Below are positions 1-6,256 of a stretch of DNA of 9,590 nt, in pieces. Origin of the DNA: Actinobacteria bacterium 13_1_20CM_4_69_9 (GTDB lineage Bacteria > Actinomycetota > Thermoleophilia > Gaiellales > Gaiellaceae). The notes beneath the pieces were generated by a model, which worked only from the letters and a program-made list of their open reading frames with translations, did not search any database and was not told the DNA's origin. The stretch covers positions 1 through 9,590 of the forward strand of contig MNJC01000048.1 in assembly GCA_001920085.1 (NCBI GenBank), written 5' to 3'. Made by a program: the position numbers and the translations under genes. Position 1 is the stretch's first letter; each line of letters begins with the position of its first letter.

Positions 1-550
1 TCAGGTCGAAGAAGCGCGAGATGATCCAGTCGGTCTTTCCACCGTAGTAGCCGGCCAGCAACGCGAACAGCATCGCAAAGAAGGTGCAGATGATCGCCGA
101 GCCAATCCCGACGGCCAGCGAGTTGAGGCCGCCGTAGAGGAGGCGAACGGCGACGTCGCGGCCCTGGTTATCGGCGCCGAGGACGTACTTGCCGCCTGCG
201 TGCCAGAACTGGGGCCCGACGGGAATCCCGCCGGCGTGGAATTCGCCGTTCTGGCCGAAGCCGCCCTTGGAGACGACAGCAACTTGCTTGCCATCCCGCG
301 TGAAGGTCTCGCCGAGGTGGCCGGTATTCGGCCCGGTGTGGGCGATGTGGTCCTTGTAGAGCGGCGCGCAGAGGCACGCAGCGACGATGACGAAGAAAAG
401 GAGGAGGAACGCGAGGGCGACGTAGTTCCGGCGAAGCCGCCGCCACGCGAGGTACCAAGGGCTCTTGCCCTCGATCGCGCCCTCGTCCTCCGCCGCCGCG
501 AGCGCCGCGGCGGTGTCGAGAGTGAAATCGGTCGTGGACTCTGTTGCCAC
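1..550 (-). CDS. OppC/DppC-type peptide ABC transporter permease (partial, N-terminal 183 residues)
   Basis: Inner-membrane permease subunit of an Opp/Dpp importer. The frame is open from a GTG at 550 to the left edge, so the C-terminal part, including the EAA loop that contacts the ATPase, is missing. A cytoplasmic N-terminus (about residues 1-42) contains RRLRRNYVAL, typical of the OppC N-terminal region. TM1 spans about 43-61, followed by an extracellular loop, then LGADNQGRD (about 124-132), the OppC/DppC signature that precedes the transport domain. TM2 lies around 147-168. The loop between TM1 and the signature is about 32 residues longer than in the other OppC in this window and is rich in Gly and polar residues. 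GTG is chosen because GGGAAGGA sits 9 nt upstream and no other in-frame start was seen nearby. It lies 82 bp downstream of a binding-protein gene on the same strand, so they probably serve one importer. Family assignment is firm; the substrate is unknown. Confidence 0.9.
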   Translation of the reverse strand, partial: MATESTTDFTLDTAAALAAAEDEGAIEGKSPWYLAWRRLRRNYVALAFLLLFFVIVAACLCAPLYKDHIAHTGPNTGHLGETFTRDGKQVAVVSKGGFGQNGEFHAGGIPVGPQFWHAGGKYVLGADNQGRDVAVRLLYGGLNSLAVGIGSAIICTFFAMLFALLAGYYGGKTDWIISRFFDL

Positions 551-559
551 TCGTCCCCG

Positions 560-567
560 TCCTTCCC
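560..567 (-). promoter_or_regulatory. Ribosome binding site for the partial OppC-type permease
   Basis: On the minus strand the sequence GGGAAGGA lies 9 nt before the GTG at 550. It matches a Shine-Dalgarno sequence and supports the GTG start. Confidence 0.6.
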
Positions 568-591
568 TACCGCCCCAAAGCCAAATCCGCG

Positions 592-620
592 AGGAGGGCG
601 CCGGCGGTCGGCGCCCTCCT
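592..620 (-). terminator. GC-rich hairpin between the binding-protein gene and the OppC-type permease
   Basis: Two perfectly complementary 11-nt arms, AGGAGGGCGCC (592-602) and GGCGCCCTCCT (610-620), flank a 7-nt loop. On the minus strand the stem begins 12 nt after the stop codon of the solute-binding protein and ends about 40 nt before the permease start. No clean T-run follows; only short ATTT and CTTT patches are present. It is therefore better read as a partial terminator or a 3'-end stabilising stem than as a full stop. Such stems commonly let the binding protein be made in excess of the membrane subunits. Confidence 0.5.
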
Positions 621-632
621 GCGGCAAGCGTC

Positions 633-2312
633 TTACTTCATGCAGCTGAGACCCCAGTCCCAATAGAGCACGACGCTGAACGTGTAACAGGTCATGTCCA
701 CCTTGGGACCGAAGAAGTCGGTCTGCGACCGGTTCATGTACGGGATGGTCGTCGCGTACTTCGCCATCAGGTCGGAGTCGACCTTAGCCCACCGGTCGTT
801 TACCGCCGGCGTCAGCTCGGTGATCTTCTTGAGGTCGCTGATCTCCTTGTTGACGCTCGGGACGTCCACGTTGCCGACGTTGTTGTTGTGCACCTGCGTG
901 ATCCGATCGCCGTTCAGCAGCGTGTCGAACCAGTCGAGCGGGTGCGGATAGTCCTGGTACCAGTCCGTGAACATGGCCTGGGCCTTCGTCGCCTGGTTCC
1001 CGATCGTCTGGAAGTACACCGAATGCGCCAGCAGGTGGAGCTTCGGCTTGTAGCCGATCTTCGCGAGCTGGCCGGCGAAGTACTCGATCGACGACTTCGA
1101 CGGATCCTCGTTCGTGCCGTAGACGTCGACCGTCTGCCCTGCCGTGCCGGACTGCTGCACGAGCTGCTTCGCCTTGGCGAGGTCGAAGTGCCACGCGTTG
1201 ATCTTCTTGTACTGCGGATAGCCAGGCGGCAGGAAGTTCTCCGTCGGCCGGCCGAGGCCGCCGTACACGCCGGAGATGATCGCCTGCGGGTCGACCGCCA
1301 TCTGCGCCGCCTTGCGAGCCTGGATGTTGTTGAACGGCGGCATCTTGTTGTTGATCGCGTAGTAATACGTGTTCGCGTTCGTGTAGATGCGCAGCTGATC
1401 CTTGTACTTCGACTGTGCCTCCGGCAGGCGGTCGTTCGGGACGATCTGGAAGTCGTAGTCAGACTTGCCGCTGACGACACGCTGATACGCAGCCACCGGG
1501 TCGGTGATGATCGTGCCCACGACCTTGTCCGGATTGCCGGACGGCTCGGTCGGGATCTGGTTGTTGAAGTTCGGGTTCCGGACGAGCGTGAAGCCGCGGT
1601 TCGGCTGGTAGCTCTGGAGCATGTAGGGACCCGTCGACGGGATCGGGTGCGTCGACTGGTCGGACGCAGGCGTCCCGCTCGGTACGACATGCGCGAACTC
1701 GAGAGCGAGGATGTACAGGATGTCGCCCTCGGGATGGTCGAGCTTGATCTCGATCGTCCGGTTCGCGTCGTTCGTGATGATCCCCGAGATGTGACCCTTC
1801 TTCGTCGTCGCGAAGCCGTTGTTACCGCTGACACCGCTGATGGCTGAGAAGAAGCCGACGCCCGGCGAGTCCATCTTGAACGCACGCTCGATGCTGTACT
1901 TGAAGTCACTCGCCTTGACCGGCTTGCCGTTCGAGTACTTCAGGTTCTGGCGCAAGGTGAACTTCAGGTCCTTCCCGTCAGCCGAGATCTTCGGCATGCT
2001 CTCGGCGAGGTACGGCACGAGCTGCGCGCCTGCGGGGCCGGCCTCGTGCTTGTAGCCGAGCAGTCCGCTCCAGACATAGTTGTTGATCTGGTACGCGGCG
2101 ACGGTGTAGTACAGCTGCGGGTCCATGTAATCCGGCGCATCCCACACGACCCGCAGGAGGGGATACGTCTTCCCGCTGTTGCTGTTGCTGCCGCTGCCGC
2201 TACTCCCGCTCGAGGACTTGTTGCCGCCACCGCCGCAGCCGGCGAGGAACGCAAGAGCCGTAAGGAGCGCGAGGACGCCGACGACGCGGGTCAACCTCGA
2301 TCTTCTTGTCAC
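633..2312 (-). CDS. Family-5 solute-binding lipoprotein of a peptide ABC importer
   Basis: Extracytoplasmic binding protein (SBP_bac_5 family, 559 aa) that captures a peptide-like ligand and delivers it to the permeases. Residues 1-26 form a lipoprotein signal: MTRRSRLTR, a hydrophobic stretch, then lipobox LAGC with the acylated Cys at 26. A Gly/Ser/Asn-rich linker (27-48) tethers the domain to the membrane. The hallmark SBP_bac_5 region follows at about 102-145: LAESMPKISADGK, then a FTLRQNLKYSNGKPV segment and ASDFKYSIERAF. Length is normal for the family. The GTG start is supported by a strong ribosome binding site (GGGAGGAG, 7 nt upstream) and the signal peptide. Cysteines near the C-terminus (in DMTCYTF and LSCMK) could form a disulfide outside the cell; this is inference. 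It is the first gene of the left cluster and is followed by a hairpin and an OppC-type permease. The ligand cannot be predicted. Confidence 0.95.
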   Translation of the reverse strand: MTRRSRLTRVVGVLALLTALAFLAGCGGGGNKSSSGSSGSGSNSNSGKTYPLLRVVWDAPDYMDPQLYYTVAAYQINNYVWSGLLGYKHEAGPAGAQLVPYLAESMPKISADGKDLKFTLRQNLKYSNGKPVKASDFKYSIERAFKMDSPGVGFFSAISGVSGNNGFATTKKGHISGIITNDANRTIEIKLDHPEGDILYILALEFAHVVPSGTPASDQSTHPIPSTGPYMLQSYQPNRGFTLVRNPNFNNQIPTEPSGNPDKVVGTIITDPVAAYQRVVSGKSDYDFQIVPNDRLPEAQSKYKDQLRIYTNANTYYYAINNKMPPFNNIQARKAAQMAVDPQAIISGVYGGLGRPTENFLPPGYPQYKKINAWHFDLAKAKQLVQQSGTAGQTVDVYGTNEDPSKSSIEYFAGQLAKIGYKPKLHLLAHSVYFQTIGNQATKAQAMFTDWYQDYPHPLDWFDTLLNGDRITQVHNNNVGNVDVPSVNKEISDLKKITELTPAVNDRWAKVDSDLMAKYATTIPYMNRSQTDFFGPKVDMTCYTFSVVLYWDWGLSCMK

Positions 2313-2319
2313 TAGGAAA

Positions 2320-2329
2320 CTCCTCCCTT
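2320..2329 (-). promoter_or_regulatory. Strong ribosome binding site for the lipoprotein SBP
   Basis: On the minus strand AAGGGAGGAG lies 7 nt upstream of the GTG at 2312. It is the best Shine-Dalgarno match in the window and fixes the start of the lipoprotein gene. Confidence 0.75.
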
Positions 2330-2379
2330 GTTGCTGCCACGGCGGGCGCAGACCCCCTCGTCCGCTCGCGGATCGTCGA

Positions 2380-2430
2380 TTCTTACAGACGTTTTTCTTG
2401 CTTTGCCGTTAGTTCGGTTTCGTAGTCCTG
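2380..2430 (-). promoter_or_regulatory. Possible promoter region of the lipoprotein SBP gene
   Basis: This is a relatively AT-rich patch in an otherwise GC-rich window, located 70-120 bp upstream of the GTG at 2312. It includes TAAGAA (2385-2380 on the minus strand) as a candidate -10 element. No convincing -35 is visible. It would be needed because the gene is the first of its cluster and diverges from the plus-strand nuclease gene. The support is position and base composition only. Confidence 0.25.
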
Positions 2431-2447
2431 CGCGGATCATTCGCGCC

Positions 2448-2500
2448 GGGACAGCCCCCCGGACATGCCGCGGAAGCGGACATGTCCGGGGGACAGTCCC
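2448..2500. repeat. 53-nt imperfect palindrome with a GNRA-type cap (REP-like or structured element)
   Basis: The outer arms GGGAC (2448-2452) and GTCCC (2496-2500) pair. After a 3x3 internal mismatch, CCCCCGGACATG (2456-2467) pairs perfectly with CATGTCCGGGGG (2481-2492). The remaining centre folds further: CCGC (2468-2471) and GCGG (2476-2479) enclose GGAA, a GNRA tetraloop on the plus strand, with one bulged A at 2480. That makes 21 base pairs in one long stem. It lies in the divergent gap between the lipoprotein gene and the nuclease gene and ends 23 nt before the LexA box. It could be a dispersed REP-like repeat, a protein-binding site, or part of a small RNA. Only one copy is in the window, so its repeat nature is inferred. 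Confidence 0.6.
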
Positions 2501-2523
2501 TAAGACACCGCACCTCTGGACAC

Positions 2524-2537
2524 CGAACGTATGTTCG
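2524..2537. promoter_or_regulatory. LexA operator (SOS box) of the DnaQ-UvrC-like gene
   Basis: The 14-mer CGAACGTATGTTCG fits the Bacillus/actinobacterial LexA consensus CGAAC-RNRY-GTTYG at every position, with inverted arms CGAAC and GTTCG around a 4-nt spacer. It is immediately upstream of the ATG at 2552. The segment TATGTT inside it fits the loose actinobacterial -10 form TANNNT, which would place LexA on the core promoter. The downstream gene encodes repair-type nucleases, which fits an SOS role. The match is seen directly; regulation is inferred. Confidence 0.75.
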
Positions 2538-2551
2538 CTTACCCTTCCGCC

Positions 2552-4234
2552 ATGCAGCTCCGGCTGGATGCCGCCGACCGTCTCGTGGAGCTCGTCGAGG
2601 AGCGGCGTGGGCCGGTGTACGTCGAGGAGGCGGCACGCAGGCTGTTCGCGCTCCGCCATGCGCCGGTCGGGATGGCGCGCAGCTTGCTCGAAGACGTCGT
2701 CGGCGAGGACGCGCGGCTCGCGTGGCGCGGCGACGCCGTCGGGCTCGCGGACCCGCCGGGCGCCGACCTGCCGCTCGAGCGTGCGACGTTCGTCGTCGTC
2801 GACCTCGAGACGACGGGATTGCGGCCGGGCAGCTCGCGCATCTGCGAGATCGGTGCGGTGCGGGTGCGCGAGCTCGAGCTGGAGGAGGAGTTCGAGCTGC
2901 TCGTCGATCCCGGGATGCCGATCGGGCCGGTCATCTCGGCGCTGACCGGCCTGCGCGACGCCGACCTCCGCGGGGCGCCGCATCCGGCGATCGCCGTGCG
3001 GCGCTTCCTCGAGTTCGCGGGCGACGCGGTGCTCGTCGCGCACAACGCACGCTTCGATCTGTCCTTCCTCGACCGCGAGACGGAACGGCTGACCGGAGCG
3101 CGTCTCGCCGGGCCCGTCGTCGACACCGTCGGCCTCGCGCGGCGGCTGCTCGCGGGTCGGACACCGCGCGCAGGGCTGGCGACGCTCGCGCACTTCTTCG
3201 GCACGGCCGCGCAGCCCTGCCACCGCGCCCTCCCCGACGCGCAGGCGACGGCCGAGATCCTGATCCAGCTGATCGGGCTCGCGCAGGAACGGGGCGCGCT
3301 CACCGTCGCCGACGTCGTCGACCTCGCGGCGCCGCGCGTGCGCAAGGTGTACGCCAAGCGCTCGCTCGCGTTCGGCGCGCCGACGGCCCCGGGCGTGTAC
3401 CTCTTCCGCGACGCGCACGACCAGGTGCTGTACGTCGGCCGTGCCCGCGACCTCCGCGCGCGGTTGCGCTCGTACTTCCGCAGCGACCGGCAGCGGCCTG
3501 CGGTCGAGTCGGCGCTCGGGGCGCTCGAGCGCATCGAGTGGCGCGTCTGCGGCTCGGAGCTCGAGGCTGCGCTCGAGGAGCTGCGCCTGATCCGCGAGCT
3601 GCGGCCGCCCGCGAACGCGCGCGGGTCGCGACCCGACCGCTACGTCTACCTGCGGCGCCGCGGCGACACCGTCGTCTGCTCCTCGAAGCCGTCGGCGATC
3701 GGGCCGCTGCGCAGTCGCGCACGCGCACGCCTCGCGGCTCGGGCGCTGCGCGTCGACGAGGTCGACGACCCCGCACGCGCGCTGCCTCGTCTGCGCGCCC
3801 GTCTGCGCGACCTGGCCGACTGCCGCCGCTTCGAGGACGCGGCGCGACTGCGCGACCGGATCGCCGCCGTCGAGGACGTGGTCCGCACGGTGCAGCGCAT
3901 CCAGCGGGTGCGCCAGACGCGCTGCTGCGTGATCGTCCCGTCGAGCGAGCCGGGCTACGCGCGCGGCATCTTCGTCGCGAACGGGCGCATCGCGGACGTG
4001 CGCACGCTCGCCGGCCGCGTCGAGGTCGACGCCGGCCTCGCCGCGTGCGAGCTTCCCGGCGACGAGGACCTCGACGAGCTGCTGCTGATCGGCACCTTCC
4101 TACGCCGGCCGCCGCCGGAGCTGTCCGTCGCGCCGCTCGACGCCGAGCAGATCCTCAAACGGGCCGCGGCTCTTCCTCGGGCGCTAACGCGACCGGCTGC
4201 TCGACGACCACCGTCTCGCGCTCGTGCGGCCTGA
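2552..4234 (+). CDS. DnaQ-type 3'-5' exonuclease fused to a Cho/UvrC-like GIY-YIG endonuclease
   Basis: Probable cytoplasmic DNA-repair nuclease, 560 aa from this start. Residues about 1-75 have no clear family and may be a small helical or winged-helix domain. A DEDDh exonuclease follows: DLETTG with D84 and E86, HNARFD with D169, and HRALPDA with H224 and D229. A GIY-YIG nuclease comes next: GVY around 281-283, YVG around 294-296, and a Glu in ALEELRLI around 343 aligning with the UvrC catalytic Glu. A UVR motif (RRFEDAARLRDRI, about 425-437) follows, as in UvrC. The C-terminal RNase-H-like nuclease and HhH domains of full UvrC are absent, so the nuclease half resembles E. coli Cho. The same fusion is known in actinobacteria (for example M. 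tuberculosis Rv2191). An alternative ATG at 2531 lies inside the LexA box; neither start has a good ribosome binding site, so a near-leaderless mRNA is likely. The last 80 bp overlap oppF antisense. Confidence 0.92.
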   Translation: MQLRLDAADRLVELVEERRGPVYVEEAARRLFALRHAPVGMARSLLEDVVGEDARLAWRGDAVGLADPPGADLPLERATFVVVDLETTGLRPGSSRICEIGAVRVRELELEEEFELLVDPGMPIGPVISALTGLRDADLRGAPHPAIAVRRFLEFAGDAVLVAHNARFDLSFLDRETERLTGARLAGPVVDTVGLARRLLAGRTPRAGLATLAHFFGTAAQPCHRALPDAQATAEILIQLIGLAQERGALTVADVVDLAAPRVRKVYAKRSLAFGAPTAPGVYLFRDAHDQVLYVGRARDLRARLRSYFRSDRQRPAVESALGALERIEWRVCGSELEAALEELRLIRELRPPANARGSRPDRYVYLRRRGDTVVCSSKPSAIGPLRSRARARLAARALRVDEVDDPARALPRLRARLRDLADCRRFEDAARLRDRIAAVEDVVRTVQRIQRVRQTRCCVIVPSSEPGYARGIFVANGRIADVRTLAGRVEVDAGLAACELPGDEDLDELLLIGTFLRRPPPELSVAPLDAEQILKRAAALPRALTRPAARRPPSRARAA

Positions 4235-5246
4235 GCCGCCCGGCCTGGATGTCCTCCGCCCAGTGACAGGCGACCTCGTGACCGGTCGCGAGCCTGCGCA
4301 GCGGCGGGATCTCCTCACGGCAGCGGGGCGGCTGGACGAACGGACAGCGGGGGTGGAAGCGGCACGCCGCCGGTGGGTTTGCAGGGCTCGGCAGGTCGCC
4401 CGCGAGCAGGATCGACTCGCGTTGCCTCTCGACGACGGGGTCCGGAATCGGCACCGCCGAGAGCAGGGAGATCGTGTACGGGTGCAGCGGGTTCTCGTAC
4501 AGCTCGGCCGCCGGCGACACTTCGACGATCCAGCCGAGATACATGACCGCGATGCGATCCGAGATGTGGCGCACGACGGCGAGGTCGTGCGCGATGAAAA
4601 GGTACGTCAGCTGGAATTCGTCCTGCAGCTGCTCGAACAGGTTGATGATCTGCGCCTGGATCGAGACGTCCAGCGCCGACACCGGCTCGTCGGCGACGAT
4701 GAAGTCGGGATTGAGGGCGAGGGCGCGTGCGAGACCGATCCGCTGACGCTGTCCGCCCGAGAACTCGTGCGGATAGCGCCCCGCCGCGTCGGGCGGGAGC
4801 CCGACCGTCTGCAGCAGCTCGCGAACGCGCCCGGCCGACTCGGCTCGGTTTGCGAGCCCGTGCGTGCGCAGCGGCTCCCCGACGATGCGCCCGACGCTGT
4901 GCCGCGGGTTCAGCGACGCGAACGGATCCTGGAACACCATCTGCATGCGCCGGCGTAGCGGCCGCATCTCCTGTTCGTTCAGCTTGGAGATATCGCGTCC
5001 GTCGAAGACGATCCGGCCGTCCGTCGGCTTGTACAGGCGCAGGATCGTCCGGCCGACCGTGGACTTGCCGCAGCCGGACTCGCCGACGAGCCCGACGGTC
5101 TCGCCTCGGTTGATCGTCAGCGAGATGTCGTCGACGGCGCGGATGTCCCCGATGTGACGGTCGAGCAAGAGCCCGCTCTTGATCGGGAACCAGACCTTGA
5201 GATGCTCGATCTCGACGAGCGGCCCGCCCCCGTTCGAGCTGCTCAT
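4155..5246 (-). CDS. oppF: Peptide ABC transporter ATPase, OppF/DppF type
   Basis: One of two cytoplasmic ATPases that power cluster A (363 aa). Walker A GESGCGKS at 55-62, Q-loop Q106 in VFQDP, signature FSGGQRQR at 162-169, Walker B with D186 and E187, D-loop SALD at 190-193 and switch H220 are all intact. The C-terminal oligopeptide-transporter domain contains C295, C301, C309 and C327, the four-cysteine set that binds a [4Fe-4S] cluster in characterised Opp/Dpp ATPases. It is the second ATPase of the pair, which fits OppF. The ATG at 5246 overlaps the oppD stop in an ATGA arrangement, so translation is coupled; a longer upstream reading of this frame runs under oppD and lacks family similarity. 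The acidic tail (about 335-363) reaches into the convergent nuclease gene. Family is certain; the D/F label rests on order and sequence type. Confidence 0.95.
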   Translation of the reverse strand: MSSSNGGGPLVEIEHLKVWFPIKSGLLLDRHIGDIRAVDDISLTINRGETVGLVGESGCGKSTVGRTILRLYKPTDGRIVFDGRDISKLNEQEMRPLRRRMQMVFQDPFASLNPRHSVGRIVGEPLRTHGLANRAESAGRVRELLQTVGLPPDAAGRYPHEFSGGQRQRIGLARALALNPDFIVADEPVSALDVSIQAQIINLFEQLQDEFQLTYLFIAHDLAVVRHISDRIAVMYLGWIVEVSPAAELYENPLHPYTISLLSAVPIPDPVVERQRESILLAGDLPSPANPPAACRFHPRCPFVQPPRCREEIPPLRRLATGHEVACHWAEDIQAGRLRPHERETVVVEQPVALAPEEEPRPV

Positions 5247-6256
5247 GCCGTCGCAACCGCTCGCGTGCGGTCCCACTCGTCGACGGCCACCGGGTTGAAA
5301 CACGCGACCTGGTGGCCCGGCTCGATCTCGATCAGCGGTGGCACTTCGCGCCGGGAGAGGTCGATCTCGAAACGGCAGCGCGGCTGGAACGGACACGCCT
5401 GCGGCGGCTGCAGCATGTTGGGCGGCGACCCTTCGATCGGGTGCAGCCGGGCCCTGCGTGCAGCGTCGAGACGCGGCACGCTCTGGAGCAGGCCGAGCGT
5501 GTACGGATGGCGGGGCGTCGCAAACAGCTGCTCGGCGGAGCCGGTCTCCATGAACATTCCCGCGTACATCACGTTCACACGCTCGCACATCCCCGCCACG
5601 ACGCCGAGGTCGTGGGTGATCAGGATCAGCGCCGCGTTCTCCTCGGCGACCAGTGCGCGCAGCAGGTCGAGGATCTGCGCCTGAATGGTCACGTCGAGCG
5701 CGGTCGTCGGCTCGTCGGCGATCAGCAGCTTGGGCTTGCAGGCGAGCGCCATCGCGATCATCGCGCGCTGCCGCATGCCGCCCGAGAACTGGTGCGGGTA
5801 GTCGCGGATCCTCGCCTTCGCGCTGGGAATGCCGACGCGGTCGAGCGCCTCGACCGCGGTCCGCTCCGCCTCTTTGCGGTCCATGCCGAAGTGGGTCTCC
5901 AACGCCTCGCGGATCTGACGTCCGATCGTCAGGACCGGGTTCAGCGACGTCATCGGGTCCTGGAAGATCATCGCGATCTCCTTGCCGCGCACCGATCGGA
6001 GGGTGCGATCGGTCTGCCTGACGAGGTCCCGCCCCTGGAAGACCGCCTTACCCGACTCCACGCGACCGTTGCGGGACAGCAGCCCGAGGATCGCCAGCGA
6101 CGTGACGCTCTTGCCGCAGCCGGACTCGCCGACGATTCCAAGGGTCTCGCCCGGTGCGATGTCGAACGAGATGCCGTTCACGGCGTGAACCGTGCCGCGC
6201 CGCGTCCAGAAGCGGACGTGCAGATCCTCGACCGAGAGCAGCGGCTCCCTAGCCAC
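5243..6256 (-). CDS. oppD: Peptide ABC transporter ATPase, OppD/DppD type
   Basis: First ATPase of the cluster A importer (337 aa). Walker A GESGCGKS at 43-50, Q99 in IFQDP, signature FSGGMRQR at 157-164, Walker B D181-E182, and switch H215 are intact. FSGGM instead of FSGGQ is normal for OppD/DppD. The C-terminal domain has C288, C294 and C319, but the expected third cysteine of the Fe-S set is missing: the aligned region reads LSRREVPPL, with S301 or R302 in that place. The GTG start at 6256 overlaps the oppC stop by 8 bp and there is no strong ribosome binding site, so translation is probably coupled. It should form a heterodimer with OppF on the cytoplasmic face of OppB/OppC. Confidence 0.95.
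   Translation of the reverse strand: MAREPLLSVEDLHVRFWTRRGTVHAVNGISFDIAPGETLGIVGESGCGKSVTSLAILGLLSRNGRVESGKAVFQGRDLVRQTDRTLRSVRGKEIAMIFQDPMTSLNPVLTIGRQIREALETHFGMDRKEAERTAVEALDRVGIPSAKARIRDYPHQFSGGMRQRAMIAMALACKPKLLIADEPTTALDVTIQAQILDLLRALVAEENAALILITHDLGVVAGMCERVNVMYAGMFMETGSAEQLFATPRHPYTLGLLQSVPRLDAARRARLHPIEGSPPNMLQPPQACPFQPRCRFEIDLSRREVPPLIEIEPGHQVACFNPVAVDEWDRTRAVATA

Noticed and set aside
465..1847. Long plus-strand open frame (460 codons) opposite the lipoprotein gene
   Set aside because: It is rich in Arg, Val, Asp and Leu with no domain, and the minus-strand frame encodes a clear SBP_bac_5 lipoprotein with signal peptide and ribosome binding site. It is an antisense shadow of GC-rich codons.
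2170..2235. Low-complexity tract rich in gctgtt and gccgct units
   Set aside because: It encodes the Gly/Ser/Asn linker after the lipobox of the binding protein, a normal feature of actinobacterial lipoproteins, and not an independent repeat element.
2531..2551. Upstream ATG of the nuclease gene
   Set aside because: It lies inside the LexA box, has no ribosome binding site and adds only seven residues with no motif. It remains possible, but a transcript starting from a promoter at the operator would favour the ATG at 2552.
2482..4266. 594-codon plus-strand frame over the nuclease gene
   Set aside because: It is an Arg/Ala/Gly-rich out-of-frame reading, while the overlapping frame has intact DEDDh and GIY-YIG motifs.
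5247..5588. N-terminal extension of OppF
   Set aside because: The extra residues come from reading under oppD in another frame and have no ATPase similarity; the ATG at 5246 overlaps the oppD stop and gives a family-length protein.
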